Source: Leptidea sinapis (taxonomy: Eukaryota > Arthropoda > Insecta > Lepidoptera > Pieridae). Taken from it: 64,000 nt of DNA. This document shows positions 42,780 through 54,416 of the stretch, piece after piece. Location of the stretch: the NCBI RefSeq assembly GCF_905404315.1, contig NC_066279.1:1190501-1254500 (forward strand). Reading direction: 5' to 3'. How positions within the stretch are numbered: the stretch's first letter is position 1; every line of letters begins with the position of its first letter. The position numbers and the translations under genes are program-made. The notes beneath the pieces are model-generated. The model saw only the letters and a list, made by a program, of their open reading frames with translations, made no database searches and was not told where the DNA came from.

Positions 42780-42998
42780 TGTCATGGATCCCATAATCAG
42801 AATCTAACCAAACTCTCACCAAACCTTCTTTGAAGTATATCCTTTCCAATAAAAAAACACGATATTGTGTTATTCGTCACCAGCTTTCAAATAAAAAAAG
42901 AATTATCAAAATCGGTTCACCCAGTCCAAAGTTTTGAGGTAACAAACATAAAATAAAACATATGAAATGGGAACCTCCTCCTTTTTGAAGTTGGTTAA
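42780..42998. repeat. Repeat D-type fragment
   Basis: ATCGGTTCACCCAGTCCAAA, TTGAGGTAACAAACATAAAA and AACCTCCTCCTTTTTGAAGT. Also seen at 55190-55289. Confidence 0.65.
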
Positions 42999-43159
42999 AA
43001 AATCTCATGTTACTTCACAAAAATGAATGAATAGTAATAAAACTATTATCAAAAACTACATTTCTGTAACTTCGTCTACAGATTTGAACGTGGCAATTTG
43101 ATCATTGAATAGCGTGCTGCTGAAATTAAATATCATTAGTTAATTTTTTATTTATTTAT

Positions 43160-43720
43160 TTTAATGCCGCTCCGTGGATGTACCTGTTCTATTGCAGTGG
43201 CTGTAATACTACAGGACGTGGATATTCCCTTCCAAGCTTTGTACCAATCCGTGGCAGATCACATCCCTGGTTTAATGTGTCAGCTAAAACAACAGCTGAT
43301 AGCAAGAAACAGATGTTCGAACCTGGAATATGGCGCTCTGCACAAAGGATCCGATCTGCAAAGTTCTTAAGAGAAAACACAACCATCACCTGTGCTTTCC
43401 GAGAGTATATTATGTATGTGCCAAATTCATGCCGCCGAATTCTAACTTCGCACGAAATGCCAGAAACTTGAATATCGTCCCGATTATCTGGATGTCTGGC
43501 GTACCTGTTTAGCTCTATTATCAAGGAAGTTTCTTCCACGAATAACCAAACTAGGGAAGGAGTTTCCTTGCGCGGCATATTCAGGACGATAAACTTTTAT
43601 AAAAAGCTGGCAAGGCTGATGTAATTCTCCTATCGTTGCAGGAGAATATGGGCTGGGATAATTGCTTAACATCAGGTGACGCGCTCGTTTGTCGTCCTCT
43701 TGGATAAAAAAAGAAAGATA
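43160..43720 (+). pseudogene. LINE K copy with internal deletion
   Basis: The first part reads RGRSHPWFNVSAKTTADSKK (usual LINE PWF..C...... K block between endonuclease and RT). It then jumps to the 3' end (CCGAATTCTAACTTCGCACG, TGGATGTCTGGCGTACC, AGGAGAATATGGGCTGGGAT) and A7. The RT domain is missing. Confidence 0.7.
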
Positions 43721-43744
43721 AAATTGATCACGTGGAGTATTCCA

Positions 43745-43985
43745 TAGAGCAAATCAACTTGATTCCCGCTGCCAAATCACAGCACCCGCCACTAATTTAG
43801 ATCCGCGTACACCATCTGAATGTGTGGCGGTCTTATCTTCGACGGTCTGGTTTTAAAGGGACTTTCTTCTAAAAGCCAACTATGATTTAAGTTTTACTTC
43901 TGGGCGGGTGCTTCCCAGTACCAGTTTCTTCCATTTGACCGCACGCAACGAAGCGGCTCGAATAATCGTCGATCAAATAATCAAT
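43745..43985 (+). pseudogene. LINE K scrambled fragment
   Basis: CACCATCTGAATGTGTGGCG block followed by an upstream block (CAGTACCAGTTTCTTCCATT, TTGACCGCACGCAACGAAGC) in non-native order. Confidence 0.55.
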
Positions 43986-44605
43986 AAACGTAATTATGTA
44001 CATTTCAAAACCATAAAGGTCTGGAAAAGTACTTAAGTACATTTTGGTTTGGAGAGCGCGCGGCACCTGCCACTCTGCATACCTATATATATATCTCTCG
44101 TGTAACGGCCCTAAGTCTGACGCTCTCGTGTAACGCTTTTTAAAAAGCCCATAAATCTATAAAAGCTGCACTTCTATAATTTTTGTTGCAAGATTATTTT
44201 TGGTAATAATCTAGCGGTACTGATGCTTTATTACTCTGTTTACCACATATACTCGAGCATTTAAAATATCTCACTCTCTCTATTTGTGACAATGAATGAA
44301 AGATTTCTGCCATCTGACATTGATATAGCAATCATTTGCAGCACTTAAATAGAACGCAATGCTTGTTTACTGTTCATTATCAAACCGTGCATGATGTTAA
44401 CACGTTAATAGCACGTGTGTGTACATGCAACATGCATACAGTTGCATTCGTAAACAAATTGAAGCATTCATTAATGCCTGCATTGAATTCAATTATAAGT
44501 GTATACTATGTTGCAGTTATCTAAAACTCTTAATTACCTAATTCACTAACTAAAAGTTTGTGCAACTGACCAGTTAGAAAAACACCACCAACACCAATTT
44601 ATTTG

Positions 44606-44880
44606 ACGAACTGTATAGCCGAGTGGTTAGCGATCCTACCTACTAAGCTAGAGATCCCGGGTTCTAATCCCGGTAGGTGCAAGCATTTATATGATGAATA
44701 TGGATGTTTGTTTCCGACTCATGGATATTAAAATGTATTTATGTATGTTTAAGTAAGTATATCGTATTAAATATATCGTTGTCTTGTAACCCATAACACA
44801 GGCTATATATGCTTAACTTGGGGCAAGATAATTTGTGTAAGAAGCGTGTCAATATTATATTATATTACATTATATATTTA
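44606..44880 (+). repeat. tRNA-derived SINE J, best copy
   Basis: tRNA-like head TATAGCCGAGTGGTTAGCGA with B box GGGTTCTAATCC, body GCAAGCATTTATATGATGAA, GTTGTCTTGTAACCCATAAC, and AT-rich tail. The B-box-to-acceptor stem GATCCCGGGTTC...CCCGGTAGG is still paired. Its continuation into the SINE body shows it is not an expressed tRNA gene. Confidence 0.85.
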
Positions 44881-45879
44881 AATTTCGAATAAAGAACGCT
44901 TTGGAAATTCAAGTTCAAATATCACTTATTGAAAGTCAAAAAGCTGTATGTATGTCTTGAAAATTATCGCTCCATGATTTTTATGTTCTTCGTTGCGTTT
45001 TTAAACAGATAATAATTTATTTTTATGATATAATCATGAATTATATTTATGGCATTTAATGACGAAGCTCAAATGCGAATTTTTTAACTAGCTAAATACG
45101 ATTATAGGTATTTAGCTTGTTTATACGTGGACGTGCCACACAATCTCCCTTATGATTCCGATAAAAGAGTGACATATCAAATGATTCAAGTTTGTGTATA
45201 GGTGTCAGTCCAGCGGAAAAAGTCTTATTAACTTCGGCATCAGACAGCTTTTCACCAGAATGGAATCCAGACAAGTTTGGATCGGTAAGATGGCGATTTA
45301 ATCGCGCGGGAATTATAAACATTGTCATTCGTCACAAAAGATATATAGCCATAAGACTACAATCTACTCAATGGATGTTTCTATTCAGATATTTTCCAAC
45401 AAATTGAATGATAGGAAAACGTGAGAACGAAAATAGGCGAACGTGTCGCTTCTGTTCTATGGGAAAAACCGCACCTATCCTAACAGACAACGCCCAAGAA
45501 GCAGGACCAAGAAGTACCTAGTTGTAGTACTGTTATGTTGAATGACTGAAAATTCATTTTGACTGTAACATAAGCACACAATACATATATTGCCGTGATC
45601 GCACGCGATAATTAACGTTAATTAATTTAATATCATTATTATGTAAATGAGCGTTATATCATTTAAAGTAACACTTTGATCAGTGTTAGATTAAAACAAA
45701 TGTGCCTTAATTATTGTGCTAAAATTTTTAAACAATTTATGAAAATCGAACAATAAAGTCTTGGGGGAACCCGGCTATACACTAGGTATAAACTGTATTA
45801 CAATTTTAAATTTCTTCGCGTGCCCTTATTATAATTATAAATATTTACAGAATATGACTAGGTATATTATTATTATGGC
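44881..45879. other. No gene seen
   Basis: Non-coding. The overlapping ORFs around 45092-45407 on both strands have no recognised motif. Confidence 0.4.
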
Positions 45880-46517
45880 CTCAATACAGCTTCCCAAGGA
45901 GTATGTCTCAAAATGAACATGGACAAGACGAAGATCATGTGAAATGTCTACCTCAGACAAACGATCCAGTTAGGCAGGTCCAATTGAGCGAAAGAGGTCA
46001 CTCATTAATCCAAATCTGATGGGCAGCATTCGTGAAGCTCCGTACAATCTTCTCGTCCCAAATACGACAGTGTCTGAAGACGATGGTTATCAACCAGTGT
46101 GTGTTGCAAGTTACGGTATGCAGACGTGGTCGCTAACTATGGACCTTACGAGAAAGCTCATGGGCGATCAGAGTACAATGTTGAGGATTATGTTCGGAGT
46201 TTCCCTGCGAGATCGAATCAGAAATGAGGAGATCCGTAGGAGAACCAAAGTTACAGACATAGTCCTAATGATTGCGAAACTGAAGTGGCAGTGGGCAGGG
46301 CATAGTTCGACGGAAAGATGGCCGTTGGGGCAGTAAAGTTCTTGAATAGCGACCACGTACTGGTAGGCCCCCCACAAGATAGACCGACGATCTGGTCAAG
46401 ATTGCAAGATTGCCATATACGTTGAATGAGAGCAGTGCAGGACCGATCGTAGTGGAAATCTTTGGGGGAGGCCTTTCTCCAGCAGTCTTCCGGCTGATGA
46501 TGATAATGATGATGATA
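45880..46517 (+). pseudogene. RTE-like LINE 3' half, frameshifted
   Basis: Fragments in order: KMNMDKTKIM, VASYGMQTWSLTMDLTRKL, SLRDRIRNEEIRRRTKVTDI, IAKLKWQWAGH, then after frameshifts PTRWSGQDC-like DDLV region and AVQDRS-WKSLGEAF-QQS, ending at a GATGATGATAATGATGATGA tail. 5'-truncated copy with several indels. Best reference for the related pieces at 640, 48975, 57775 and 61180. Confidence 0.8.
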
Positions 46518-46629
46518 TTATTAGTAACCGTCTTTGGAAAAAACGTAGGAATAATTTATTATTTTATCAATATACAAACTATCAAAATATAGTAAAACTA
46601 AGATTTTATTACATTGCTGTTATAATCCC

Positions 46630-46960
46630 TATTTAATGGAAGAACAGGACAAACGAGCGCAGGGGTTACCTGATGTTAAGAGATCAACCTTGATTGTAAG
46701 TGGTAAAAAAATCTTGAAAACTGCACTGTGTAGGAACGTCACACATCGAGATGGTGGGGATGATATTATTATTTGTGGTGGCAGGAATCAGTGCAAACAG
46801 CTCTTCGGAACTGACCCCGTAATAGATGCGGTAGAAGACACACAATGTAGCGACGTCTCTACGCAACGCCAAGTATTCTAGCTGTTCACATAGTACTGGA
46901 TCCCCGACAATTCGAGCAGCTCTGAGTTGCAGGGTAGCTAGACATAATCAGGCTGTCAGG
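46630..46960 (-). pseudogene. LINE K fragment, minus strand
   Basis: RIVGDPVLCEQLEYLALRRD then VATLCVFYRIYYGVSSEELF, which is the block just upstream of the AEF..LRT segment in the other copies, then a shortened 3' end. Confidence 0.75.
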
Positions 46961-47481
46961 TCATCAAACGCTAGTATATTTTAAGTCTATAGTTGTATCG
47001 TTCCATAGCTTTAACTATTCTTCAAGAACCTGGCATATCCACGTTATTGGGTTCCCGTCACCATACCCTTCAGGTACAGAATAATATCCATTATTGCACA
47101 TTAAAATTAATATAATAATTTGTCTCTTGTGTAGGCGAGGCATTATGTGTCTAAGCAGCTTCAACACGGTTTTTGTAATAAAGAGATCTATATTGATAAG
47201 TAAATGTGAAAGTACACTCGTAAATTGGAAATCATTCATTGTTTTACAAAGCCGCTGCTTAAGGGAAATACTGTTCATCTTATTTACATATTATAACTTA
47301 AGTGGTAACTCACATACCTACCAGTCTTTTGTGTTATTGTTTATAGAATATATTATAAAGTTAGTTCATAAGGGGGCAATCTATGGATCTACTGAACGAA
47401 TTTTGGAAATTCTGTTACCAAAATAGAAAGCCACATATATGAATATCATAAGCTGTACATTAACTCGAAAAATGAAAACAC
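46961..47481. other. No gene seen
   Basis: Non-coding, no repeat recognised. Confidence 0.45.
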
Positions 47482-47750
47482 TTTTTTTTATGAAATTAAG
47501 GGACGAGACGAGCAGGACGTTCAGTTGATGGTGTTTGATACGCCCTGCCCATTACAATGCAGTGCCGCTAAGGATTCTTGATAAACACAAAAATTCTGAG
47601 CGGAAATACAATAGCGCTCGTCAGCAGACATAAGATGTTAAGTCTCATTTGTCCAGTAATTTCACTAGCTACGGCGCCCTTCAGACCGAAACACAATAAT
47701 GCTTACACAATGCTTACTGCTTCACGGCAGAAATAGGCGCCGTTGTGGTA
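47482..47750 (-). repeat. Repeat A copy 8
   Basis: T8 then ATGAAATTAAGGGACGAGAC to GGCGCCGTTGTGGTA. Carries a small tandem duplication of GCTTACACAAT. Abuts LINE K. Confidence 0.8.
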
Positions 47751-47755
47751 TCTTT

Positions 47756-48145
47756 ATCTGTGTACTTTATCGTGGTAGTCGGATTTGCAAAGAAAAAGAA
47801 GTCGCTTCATCGTGTGTCTTCTACCACATCTATTGGATTGTTAAAGAGCTGTTTGAGCCGATTCTTGCCGCCGAATTCCACCTTCGCACAGCACGCCACA
47901 AATTAAAATATAATCTCTTCTATCTGAATGTGTGGCGTTTCTCAACAATGCGGTTTTCAAGGAACTTTCTTCCTCTTGCAGCAAAGCTGTGGAATGAACT
48001 TCCTTATATGATGTTTACGGAACGACATCCTACGAAACGCTCCTGTGATTCCTCTGGTGATGCAAGAGAGTGTGGGCGGCGGTGATCACTTGACACCAGG
48101 TGACCCGTACGCTCGTTTGTCCTCCTCTTCAATAAAAAAAGTTGG
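47756..48145 (+). pseudogene. LINE K 3' end
   Basis: SSCVFYHIYWIVKELFEPIL, AAEFHLRTARHKLKYN, LNVWRFSTMRFSRNFLPLAA and KLWNELPYMMFTERHP; then GTGGGCGGCGGTGATCACTT and A7. A good copy of the ORF end but 5'-truncated. Confidence 0.8.
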
Positions 48146-48354
48146 AGAACAACGTTCAAACGAAAGCGTTTCTTATGAAAGCTGCCTTACCGATGAGATA
48201 TATGATTGTTTTGGATGTATTCTTCAGCATTTAAACACCAACTAATATGGTAAATGCGGGCGAAGTCGCTGGTAATAGATAGTGTAGAATAAAGTGATTT
48301 AATATTGTGTTTTGATGACATAACAAGACATAAAAAAGGGTAAATTCTTAAATA

Positions 48355-48562
48355 ATTTATACGTCTAGATAGAGATTCTCGCTGTTAGACAACCGATAAA
48401 AACAGGCCAGAAATATTAGTTTAGTGTGCGTGACAAGCTACGTCTTACACTCGCGATATGTATAACACTTTGTGTATATTGCTCACAATAGAGTAGAGAA
48501 TCTAAACTCAATTTTTTCGACGTTTTCACAGCTGTCATAGTCTTTCTAGACGTATTAATGAT
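48355..48562. repeat. Repeat L / palindromic-end element
   Basis: Left TATACGTCTAGATAGA and right TCTTTCTAGACGTATTA are inverted, suggesting a ~208-bp MITE. Its left 60 bp match 20738 and 54858 in the opposite orientation. Confidence 0.5.
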
Positions 48563-48594
48563 TGAAGGGTCAATTATATAGATTTTTTTTCAGA

Positions 48595-48712
48595 CCTCGA
48601 TGAAACGCTGTCTTTTAACCCCTGGTACGAGGGACAAAAGTGCCCGATTCTCTCCTGGCAAGATGACTTTTGTCCCTCGTACCAGGGACTAAAAGCGAGC
48701 TTTTCATCAAGA
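48595..48712. repeat. Hairpin-forming MITE-like repeat
   Basis: A perfect 20-bp inverted repeat (CTGGTACGAGGGACAAAAGT at 48622-48641; complement at 48666-48685) sits in a ~47-nt stem with GATGAAA(A/C)GCT at the base. The loop is ~24 nt. Palindromic MITE or hairpin RNA source. Confidence 0.65.
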
Positions 48713-48974
48713 TGGGAAAAAAATCGTATACGCACCTCGTGAGATATGTAGGACATTGCCACCCGCGATTGTCAATATTCCGCGCGTGACTTGGTGCATA
48801 ATATTCTATTATCTCTCTACGTCTATCTCATGATTATACCGAAGTGCTGCTGTAAGTCGAGTATGTTCTTAGAGGCAAGGATGCCCGACATCGTTGCCAT
48901 CATCCAATCTCGGTTTGCGTCGTTCTGAATTGTGACGAGTCTATCCAAAAACAAAATTCTAAGGGCTATCTCTG

Positions 48975-49137
48975 ACAAGGTATCGTTATCATCGTTTCAG
49001 CCCGAAAACGTCCACTGCTGGACAAGGGCCTTGCCCAAAGATCGCCACAACGATCGGTCCTACGCTGCCCTCATCCAACTAATCCTGACCAAATCGTCTA
49101 TATCACTTGCGTCGACACTCTGGCCCCTTCCCATGAC
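48975..49137 (-). pseudogene. RTE-like LINE 3' end, minus strand
   Basis: Reverse complement of the RTE C-terminus (CCACTGCTGGACAAGGGCCT; GATCGCCACAACGATCGGTC; CCAAATCGTCTATATCACTT), with a decayed ATC-repeat tail at 48978. Confidence 0.7.
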
Positions 49138-49438
49138 CAAGTTACGTCAGTTCAGAGTCTTACATCTTTGTGCCGTTTGGTGTCGAGACACTTGGCCCGT
49201 GGGGCCCAAAGGCGTGGAGAATGTACAAAGTACTATCTTCTCGATAGGGCTACTAGCAACCCAAGCGCTGGCAGCTATTTCGGTCAACGGATCAACCTTG
49301 CTATCCAACGTGAAAATGCTGCCAGTATTCTTGATACGCTTCCCCGTAGTGATAGTTTTAATTTTATGTAATCATAGTATTGTAAATATAGTTATAAGAT
49401 TTGTTTTGTTTGAATAAATGTAACTATAATATATATAT
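49138..49438 (+). pseudogene. LINE M 3' end, copy 1
   Basis: C-terminal peptide NPSAGSYFGQRINLAIQREN then AASILDTLPRSDSFNFM and a stop, followed by AATCATAGTATTGTAAATAT. Shares this end with 58640-59225. Family not assigned. This copy keeps the empty site that was hit by a Helitron in copy 2. Confidence 0.7.
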
Positions 49439-49515
49439 CCTACTAATAATATAAATGTGAATGTAAGTTTGTTTGTTACGCTTTCACGCCTAAGCTACTG
49501 AACCGAATTTGATTA
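49439..49515 (+). mobile_element. Helitron 5'-end fragment
   Basis: TCCTACTAATAATATAAATG then TTTGTTTGTTACGCTTTCAC, the usual start of a common lepidopteran Helitron type; the 3' part is missing. Confidence 0.55.
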
Positions 49516-49734
49516 TATTAGTATTTATTATTATATATAGTATTATATATATATATAATCCAAACCTCCAGCGTCATTTTTATTATAACAAAACTATTTC
49601 CCTAAAAGCACTAAATTTAAAAGTTTAATACTTAACTACTCATTCTTTTATTTTCCAATACTAAGAAACTGGCTGCATTCTTTCTGTTTAACTATTGTAC
49701 AATTCTCGTCCGATTTGTTATAGTAAAAAAAAAC

Positions 49735-49930
49735 TATTTGTGTATAAATAATTTGTTATTTTTTAAAGTGATAACCCTCACTTCTGGGATGAATTACACG
49801 AATTCAATTTGAAAAAAAAATATTATGAACAATGCGGGATTCGAATCCGCGAACTCGAACGGTTGGTTAGTGGGAAGAGCGCTCGCACGCATCATTCATG
49901 AATTTTGTTTTCAAATTTAATTTGTGTTGT
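49735..49930. repeat. SINE I, inverted head-to-head pair
   Basis: A minus-strand unit (ATGAACAATGCGGGATTCGA) meets a plus-strand unit (GAAGAGCGCTCGCACGCATC then TTCATGAATTTTGTTTTCAA). Confidence 0.6.
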
Positions 49931-50497
49931 GGTGTATAGATAATTTGTCCTTACTTCTCCTTAACTCGATACATATAACCAAAACTGAATGGCTGCAAAT
50001 TATGTAAGCAACAATAAAATAAGACTTGCGTAATATCAGTTTTATAGAGCTGTCTATATTTGTGTTACTCTATTATCTTTGTTATGAAACAGCCTTTAGT
50101 AGAGTGCTACTATATGCTGGTTTTTACTACACAATATTGCTGAAGCCTAAAATTAATTTGTCTATCTTCTTCTTCTGCCTTCCCTGAATCTATTATTGGG
50201 GTTGGGTCACTTTACTGCACCAAGTCCAACGATCTTGGGTTGTCGGATATGACAATCAGGCTTTCTTGCGGTCTTGTTTTATGTTAGACCACCAGGTTGA
50301 TGGCAGGCACACTCTACCTCTTTTCTGTTCCAGTAGGCTAAGACCAATTTGTCCTACGTGGTCATCCCCTCGTCTTTTGACATATCCTGACACATTAATT
50401 TGTCGATCTGCTTGATAATAATTAATCAGCAATACATGCATATGAAATTCAATGCAACCTGGTTAAAGTTCGGTAATATTTCATTCATGCTTCAGTC
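49931..50497. other. No gene seen
   Basis: Non-coding. A CTTTCTTGCGGTCTTG / CCACCAGGTTGATGGCAG segment around 50262-50300 may be an old repeat. Confidence 0.4.
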
Positions 50498-50670
50498 ACC
50501 AGTGGGAAACTCCTTTGCTCAGGATGCCGGCTTGATTATGGGAACTACAACGGCGGCTATTTCTGCCGTGAAACAGTGATGTGTAAACATTATTGTGTTT
50601 CGGTCTGAAGGGCGCCGTAGCTAAAGAAATTACTGGGCAAATGAGATTTTACGTCTTATATCTCAAGGTG
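50498..50670 (+). repeat. Repeat A copy 9, left half
   Basis: ACCAGTGGGAAACTCCTTTG to TATCTCAAGGTG, where LINE C interrupts it. The right half is 51000-51131. Confidence 0.85.
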
Positions 50671-50999
50671 TGTTACGAAATTTAAAAGAATTGTTAAAAA
50701 TGTTTTTCTTAATGATACCACAGACCCCAGTCTGAGGATTAGATTAAAGCTTATAAATGTTTATTATACGATATTACATTGTCTTTTTTCTTATAAATTA
50801 AAGCCCGCTGAGTTTCTTGCTCCCGTTCTTCTCAGGTCTGAGGCAATCTATTTTGAATGGGTGGTAGTTTTTGAGGTTCGATAAGTGATTTTGAATAAAA
50901 ATATTTGAATTTGGATTCGTTGCGTCTTCTACTTCGCTAAATCTTACTGGGAAGTGTTCCGTCTTTAAGAGGATTGATATTGACAAAGGATTGATGATG
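50671..50999 (+). pseudogene. LINE C fragment nested in repeat A
   Basis: TGTTACGAAATTTAAAAGAA ... CTTCTCAGGTCTGAGGCAAT ... GAATAAAAATATTTGAATTT, then ~90 bp also shared with 55705-56200. The split repeat A resumes immediately at CAATTCTAGTGCTGCTCAG with about 7 bp lost. Confidence 0.75.
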
Positions 51000-51131
51000 C
51001 AATTCTAGTGCTGCTCAGAATTTTTGGGTTATTCAAGAATCCTGAGCGGCACTGCATTGTAATGGGCAGGGCGTATCGATTACCATCAGCTGAACATCCT
51101 GCTCATCTCGTCCCTTATTGTCATAAAAAAA
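51000..51131 (+). repeat. Repeat A copy 9, right half
   Basis: Continues to TTGTCATAAAAAAAT. Confidence 0.85.
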
Positions 51132-51335
51132 TATAAGGTAGATTTGTGTATATAGGTAAATATTGTATCTTTGAGAGTAAACATTAATAAACACATGCTT
51201 ATGGTTGAAGGGCTAATGGTTTCCGCTTACAAAGGCGGTAGTTTTATTGGAGTTTGATTAATAGTTTTACAGTTTAACATATTGATTAACGTATCTTTAC
51301 ATACTAGTTACTGTACAGGTTAATCTTATATCTTT

Positions 51336-51450
51336 AAACGAGCAATTCTTGTATGCATATAATCTGAATCCCGGAAACGGCTCCAACGATTTTCATCAAA
51401 TTTAGTATACAGTTGATTTCGGGGGCGATAAATCGATCTAGCTAGGTTTC
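51336..51450 (+). mobile_element. Helitron-like fragment
   Basis: CGGAAACGGCTCCAACGATT and TTTCGGGGGCGATAAATCGA, sequence typical of lepidopteran Helitron bodies. Ends not identified. Confidence 0.45.
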
Positions 51451-51595
51451 AATTAAAAAAAAGTACTTTTATCCGTATTTATAACATTAGAATACACAGG
51501 TAAATCTCGCCACTGTTTACAAGACTGTAATAGGCAGATTGTAAGCGACATTGGGTGATCCGGAAAGCAGAAGAGTTTTGTACATTCTTAATAAA

Positions 51596-52320
51596 AAAAC
51601 TACGTTTAAAAAAAACCGACTTCAAGAACTGAATAGTATGAAATAACTAAAAATTTTATTTAATACACCTCTTATGCAAACCTTTGATATTAATAAAATA
51701 TTATTATTTATATGTGCTATCTATTGATAGGTTTTAAGTCAGTGCCAAGCCCTAAACAAAATAAAAATTAATATTATAAACAGCTTACTTACTGTAATTA
51801 TTTAGGTTTTTTGGCCATGCGTGTCTGTCCGCTTGGGTTGTTTTGTTCTAGACGAAGCTCAAAGTCACGCGTGGAGAGTGTACCTTTATTACATTTGGCT
51901 TGGCACCGACTTCAAAGCTACCAATATGTAGCACATACAAATAATAGTATTTTATTAATATTAATGGTAAAGATTTGCATTAGAGGTGTATTAAATTAAA
52001 TTTTTAGTTATTTGACACTTTTCAGTTTTTGAAGTCGGTTTTTTTAAACATAGTTTATTTTTTATTTTTTACGTTTTAGTGTCAGTTAATAATAATATAT
52101 ATTCAACCTGAATGAAAACTCCAAAGCAAGCTCCAAGCCGTACACAGAAAACAATTATGTCATCCAGGTAGACAAAAAAATTCATATAAATGATCATAAA
52201 ATGAAAACTACTCGGCCAATCTATGTAAATATTTTATGGGACCAAATGGCATGTATTTCGGATCAATCGGATCATAAATCTCATAGTAATCGGTGTAACC
52301 TCCTCCTTTTTGAAGTCGGT
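51596..52320. mobile_element. Repeat D copy 2, foldback
   Basis: Arms 51596-51748 and 51898-52062 are inverted copies (TTTAAAAAAACCGACTTCAA, AATACACCTCTTATGCAAAC, AGTGCCAAGCC), with ~150 bp between them. A further D end (AACCTCCTCCTTTTTGAAGT) lies at 52290-52320, giving three CCGACTTC termini. Confidence 0.7.
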
Positions 52321-52329
52321 TACAAATCT

Positions 52330-52740
52330 GAGCAAGGCATCGCTCGTCCGGATATTAAAGGTATTATGGTGTTTATGTGATGGCTTAAAAAAACAAGTTT
52401 TTAAACACAACCAAACATGAATACGCTTTGCAACGGAATCCAATTTATTTCTTGTAAAAAAACAAGATTAACATGATTATTATGACCGCAGATAAACAAA
52501 TCTACATACATAATAGTAAGCACATCACAAGAACAATAATTCTTCCTGTTTATTAAATTTTATAACTGACTTAAAGATAAACAAAGCAATTTTATTTAAA
52601 GTTGAATCGGCAAATATGTTATTATTTAAATATTCTTGTTTAATTTAATCGAAGCGGACTTAAAAATCATTTATTTTCATAAATTTTTTCACACGACAAC
52701 AGGCAGGAAATGTTGACCTATCAAGCTTCTTAAATAACGG
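52330..52740. other. No gene seen
   Basis: Non-coding AT-rich. Confidence 0.45.
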
Positions 52741-52744
52741 GAAT

Positions 52745-52880
52745 AAGCGGCCAAGTGCGAGTCGGATTCGCCCATGAAGGGTTCCATAGCCGCAAGTAAC
52801 ATAATATAAAAGTAATATAGAAAGGAAAATGGAAAAAACAAAAAATCTTTGCTCAAAATCATACAGTGTAAATGAGCTCT
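52745..52880 (+). repeat. Dispersed repeat (GGCCAAGTGCGAGTCGGA)
   Basis: GGCCAAGTGCGAGTCGGATT then CGCCCATGAAGGGTTCCATA; a motif I recall as common in lepidopteran genomes. Boundaries unknown. Confidence 0.4.
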
Positions 52881-53164
52881 CATCATTTTACGTATTAAAA
52901 AAAATCCTTACTAGATCTCGTTCAAACTATTTATCGGTGGAAGGTGCATGGTAATGTACATCATATATTTTTTTTAATTTTATCACTACATACATAGAGT
53001 TACTAACATAATAATTATGTAATATACTCTTTTTATATTTGGCGCTTATAAAAAAATATATATTAAAGATGCTCATTTTTACTTATTGGTCTTTTGGCTT
53101 CAAATATTAAAGTTAAAAACTGATTAATAAAAATTATTATTCATTCATAGATACAGTTATAATT

Positions 53165-53430
53165 AGCCAACCGTTGGAGAGACGTATCGTTCATAAATCT
53201 TGTTATGTCTTGTTCAACTCTTAGGTTGTGGCTCCATCTACAGGATCTACTTTACAGTTGATAACCTGCTCAACCCCAATATTTGCACATTAGGAAATTG
53301 ACTTGAGATGTCGCTCTTTCAAATCTAGGATTTATGAACGTCAGTGGAAAAGTGCTCGCACGGAACGCGAGAGGTCGCGGGTTCGAGTCTCGCTTCGTTA
53401 ATATATTTTTACAAATTTAATTTGTGTAAG
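53165..53430 (+). repeat. SINE I with inverted leader
   Basis: The leader block (GACGTATCGTTCATAAATCT ... GAAATTGACTTGAGATGTCG) is in minus orientation, while the tRNA-like head (GTGCTCGCACGGAACGCGAG, B box GGGTTCGAGTCT) is plus. At 25590 both are plus. The CTCGC...GCGAG stem of the head is perfect here. Confidence 0.65.
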
Positions 53431-53825
53431 TTTAACAATAACAAAAACCACAAACAAAAAACAGGAATCGAAGTAGATGCAATGAGCCATATCTTTAAAC
53501 TGTAATATAATATATTTTAAATTTATTGTGCAATTCGAAATTAATAAACAGAAATCCGCCTTGAGATGGTCTTGCAAATGTCAATTGTTATTTTTATTTT
53601 TTTATGCTTATATTTAAGTACTTGTATATTTAAACGGTTTCTTCGTCTCCGAATATTATTTTGATGTGAAGGGCACGTTAATATTCCGCAAAATTTCCAT
53701 GAAAGATCTTCTATCAAAGTTTTACTTAAACGTGATTTGTTTTTTACATTATATAAAATATTAATGCAGATATAATTCTAAAAAAGGTAATATAGATTAT
53801 TTAAAGAAATGAAATTTACATAATC

Positions 53826-53900
53826 GATGACCTCATAGGCTAGTGGTTAGTGAGCTGATCTCATAGCTTAGGTTTGATTCCCGGTAGGTGCAATTCTCTC
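53826..53900 (+). repeat. tRNA-derived SINE J, head only
   Basis: GCTAGTGGTTAGTGAGCTGA with B box GGTTTGATTCC and GGTAGGTGCAATT; the body is lost. Confidence 0.65.
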
Positions 53901-53968
53901 CGAATCACGGTCATTTATGTATATTATACGGATCCTCAAATACTACTACTACCTACCATATTTTTGTG

Positions 53969-54203
53969 TATGAAAATAAGGGACGAGACGAGCAGGGCGT
54001 TCATCTGACGGTAATTGATACGCCCTGCATATTAAAATGCAGTGCTGTTCAGGATTCTCGAAAAAACCCAAATATTCTGAGTGGGACTACAGTTGCGCTC
54101 GTCACCCAGGGACAAGATGTTAAATAACTTGTCCAGTAATTCACCCTTCAGACTGAAACACAATAATGTTTACACATTAATGCTTCACGGTAGAAATAGG
54201 CGA
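53969..54203 (-). repeat. Repeat A copy 10
   Basis: TATGAAAATAAGGGACGAGA to GTAGAAATAGGCG; diverged, with deletions near 54125. Confidence 0.8.
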
Positions 54204-54416
54204 AAAGAAATATCAAACGCAACGCCTTTCTGCTTGACCTCTGTTATAGATTATGTCTATGGGCAATTTGCTTACTTTCCATTAGGTAATTTTTTGCAAG
54301 TAATTTATTACTTGCCTATTTGCCGTCTAGTATAAAAAATGTATATTGCATTAAGTAAATAGAAACTTATCTCCGCCCCATATATGCTATACCAAGTTTG
54401 GGGCTAGCTATATCAT

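Noticed and set aside
43189..43578. 129-codon minus-strand ORF
   Set aside because: Antisense to the LINE K fragment whose plus strand has the recognisable PWF block.
44610..44685. Possible functional tRNA gene
   Set aside because: Same head and body as the SINE at 19830-20055; the sequence after the B box is SINE body.
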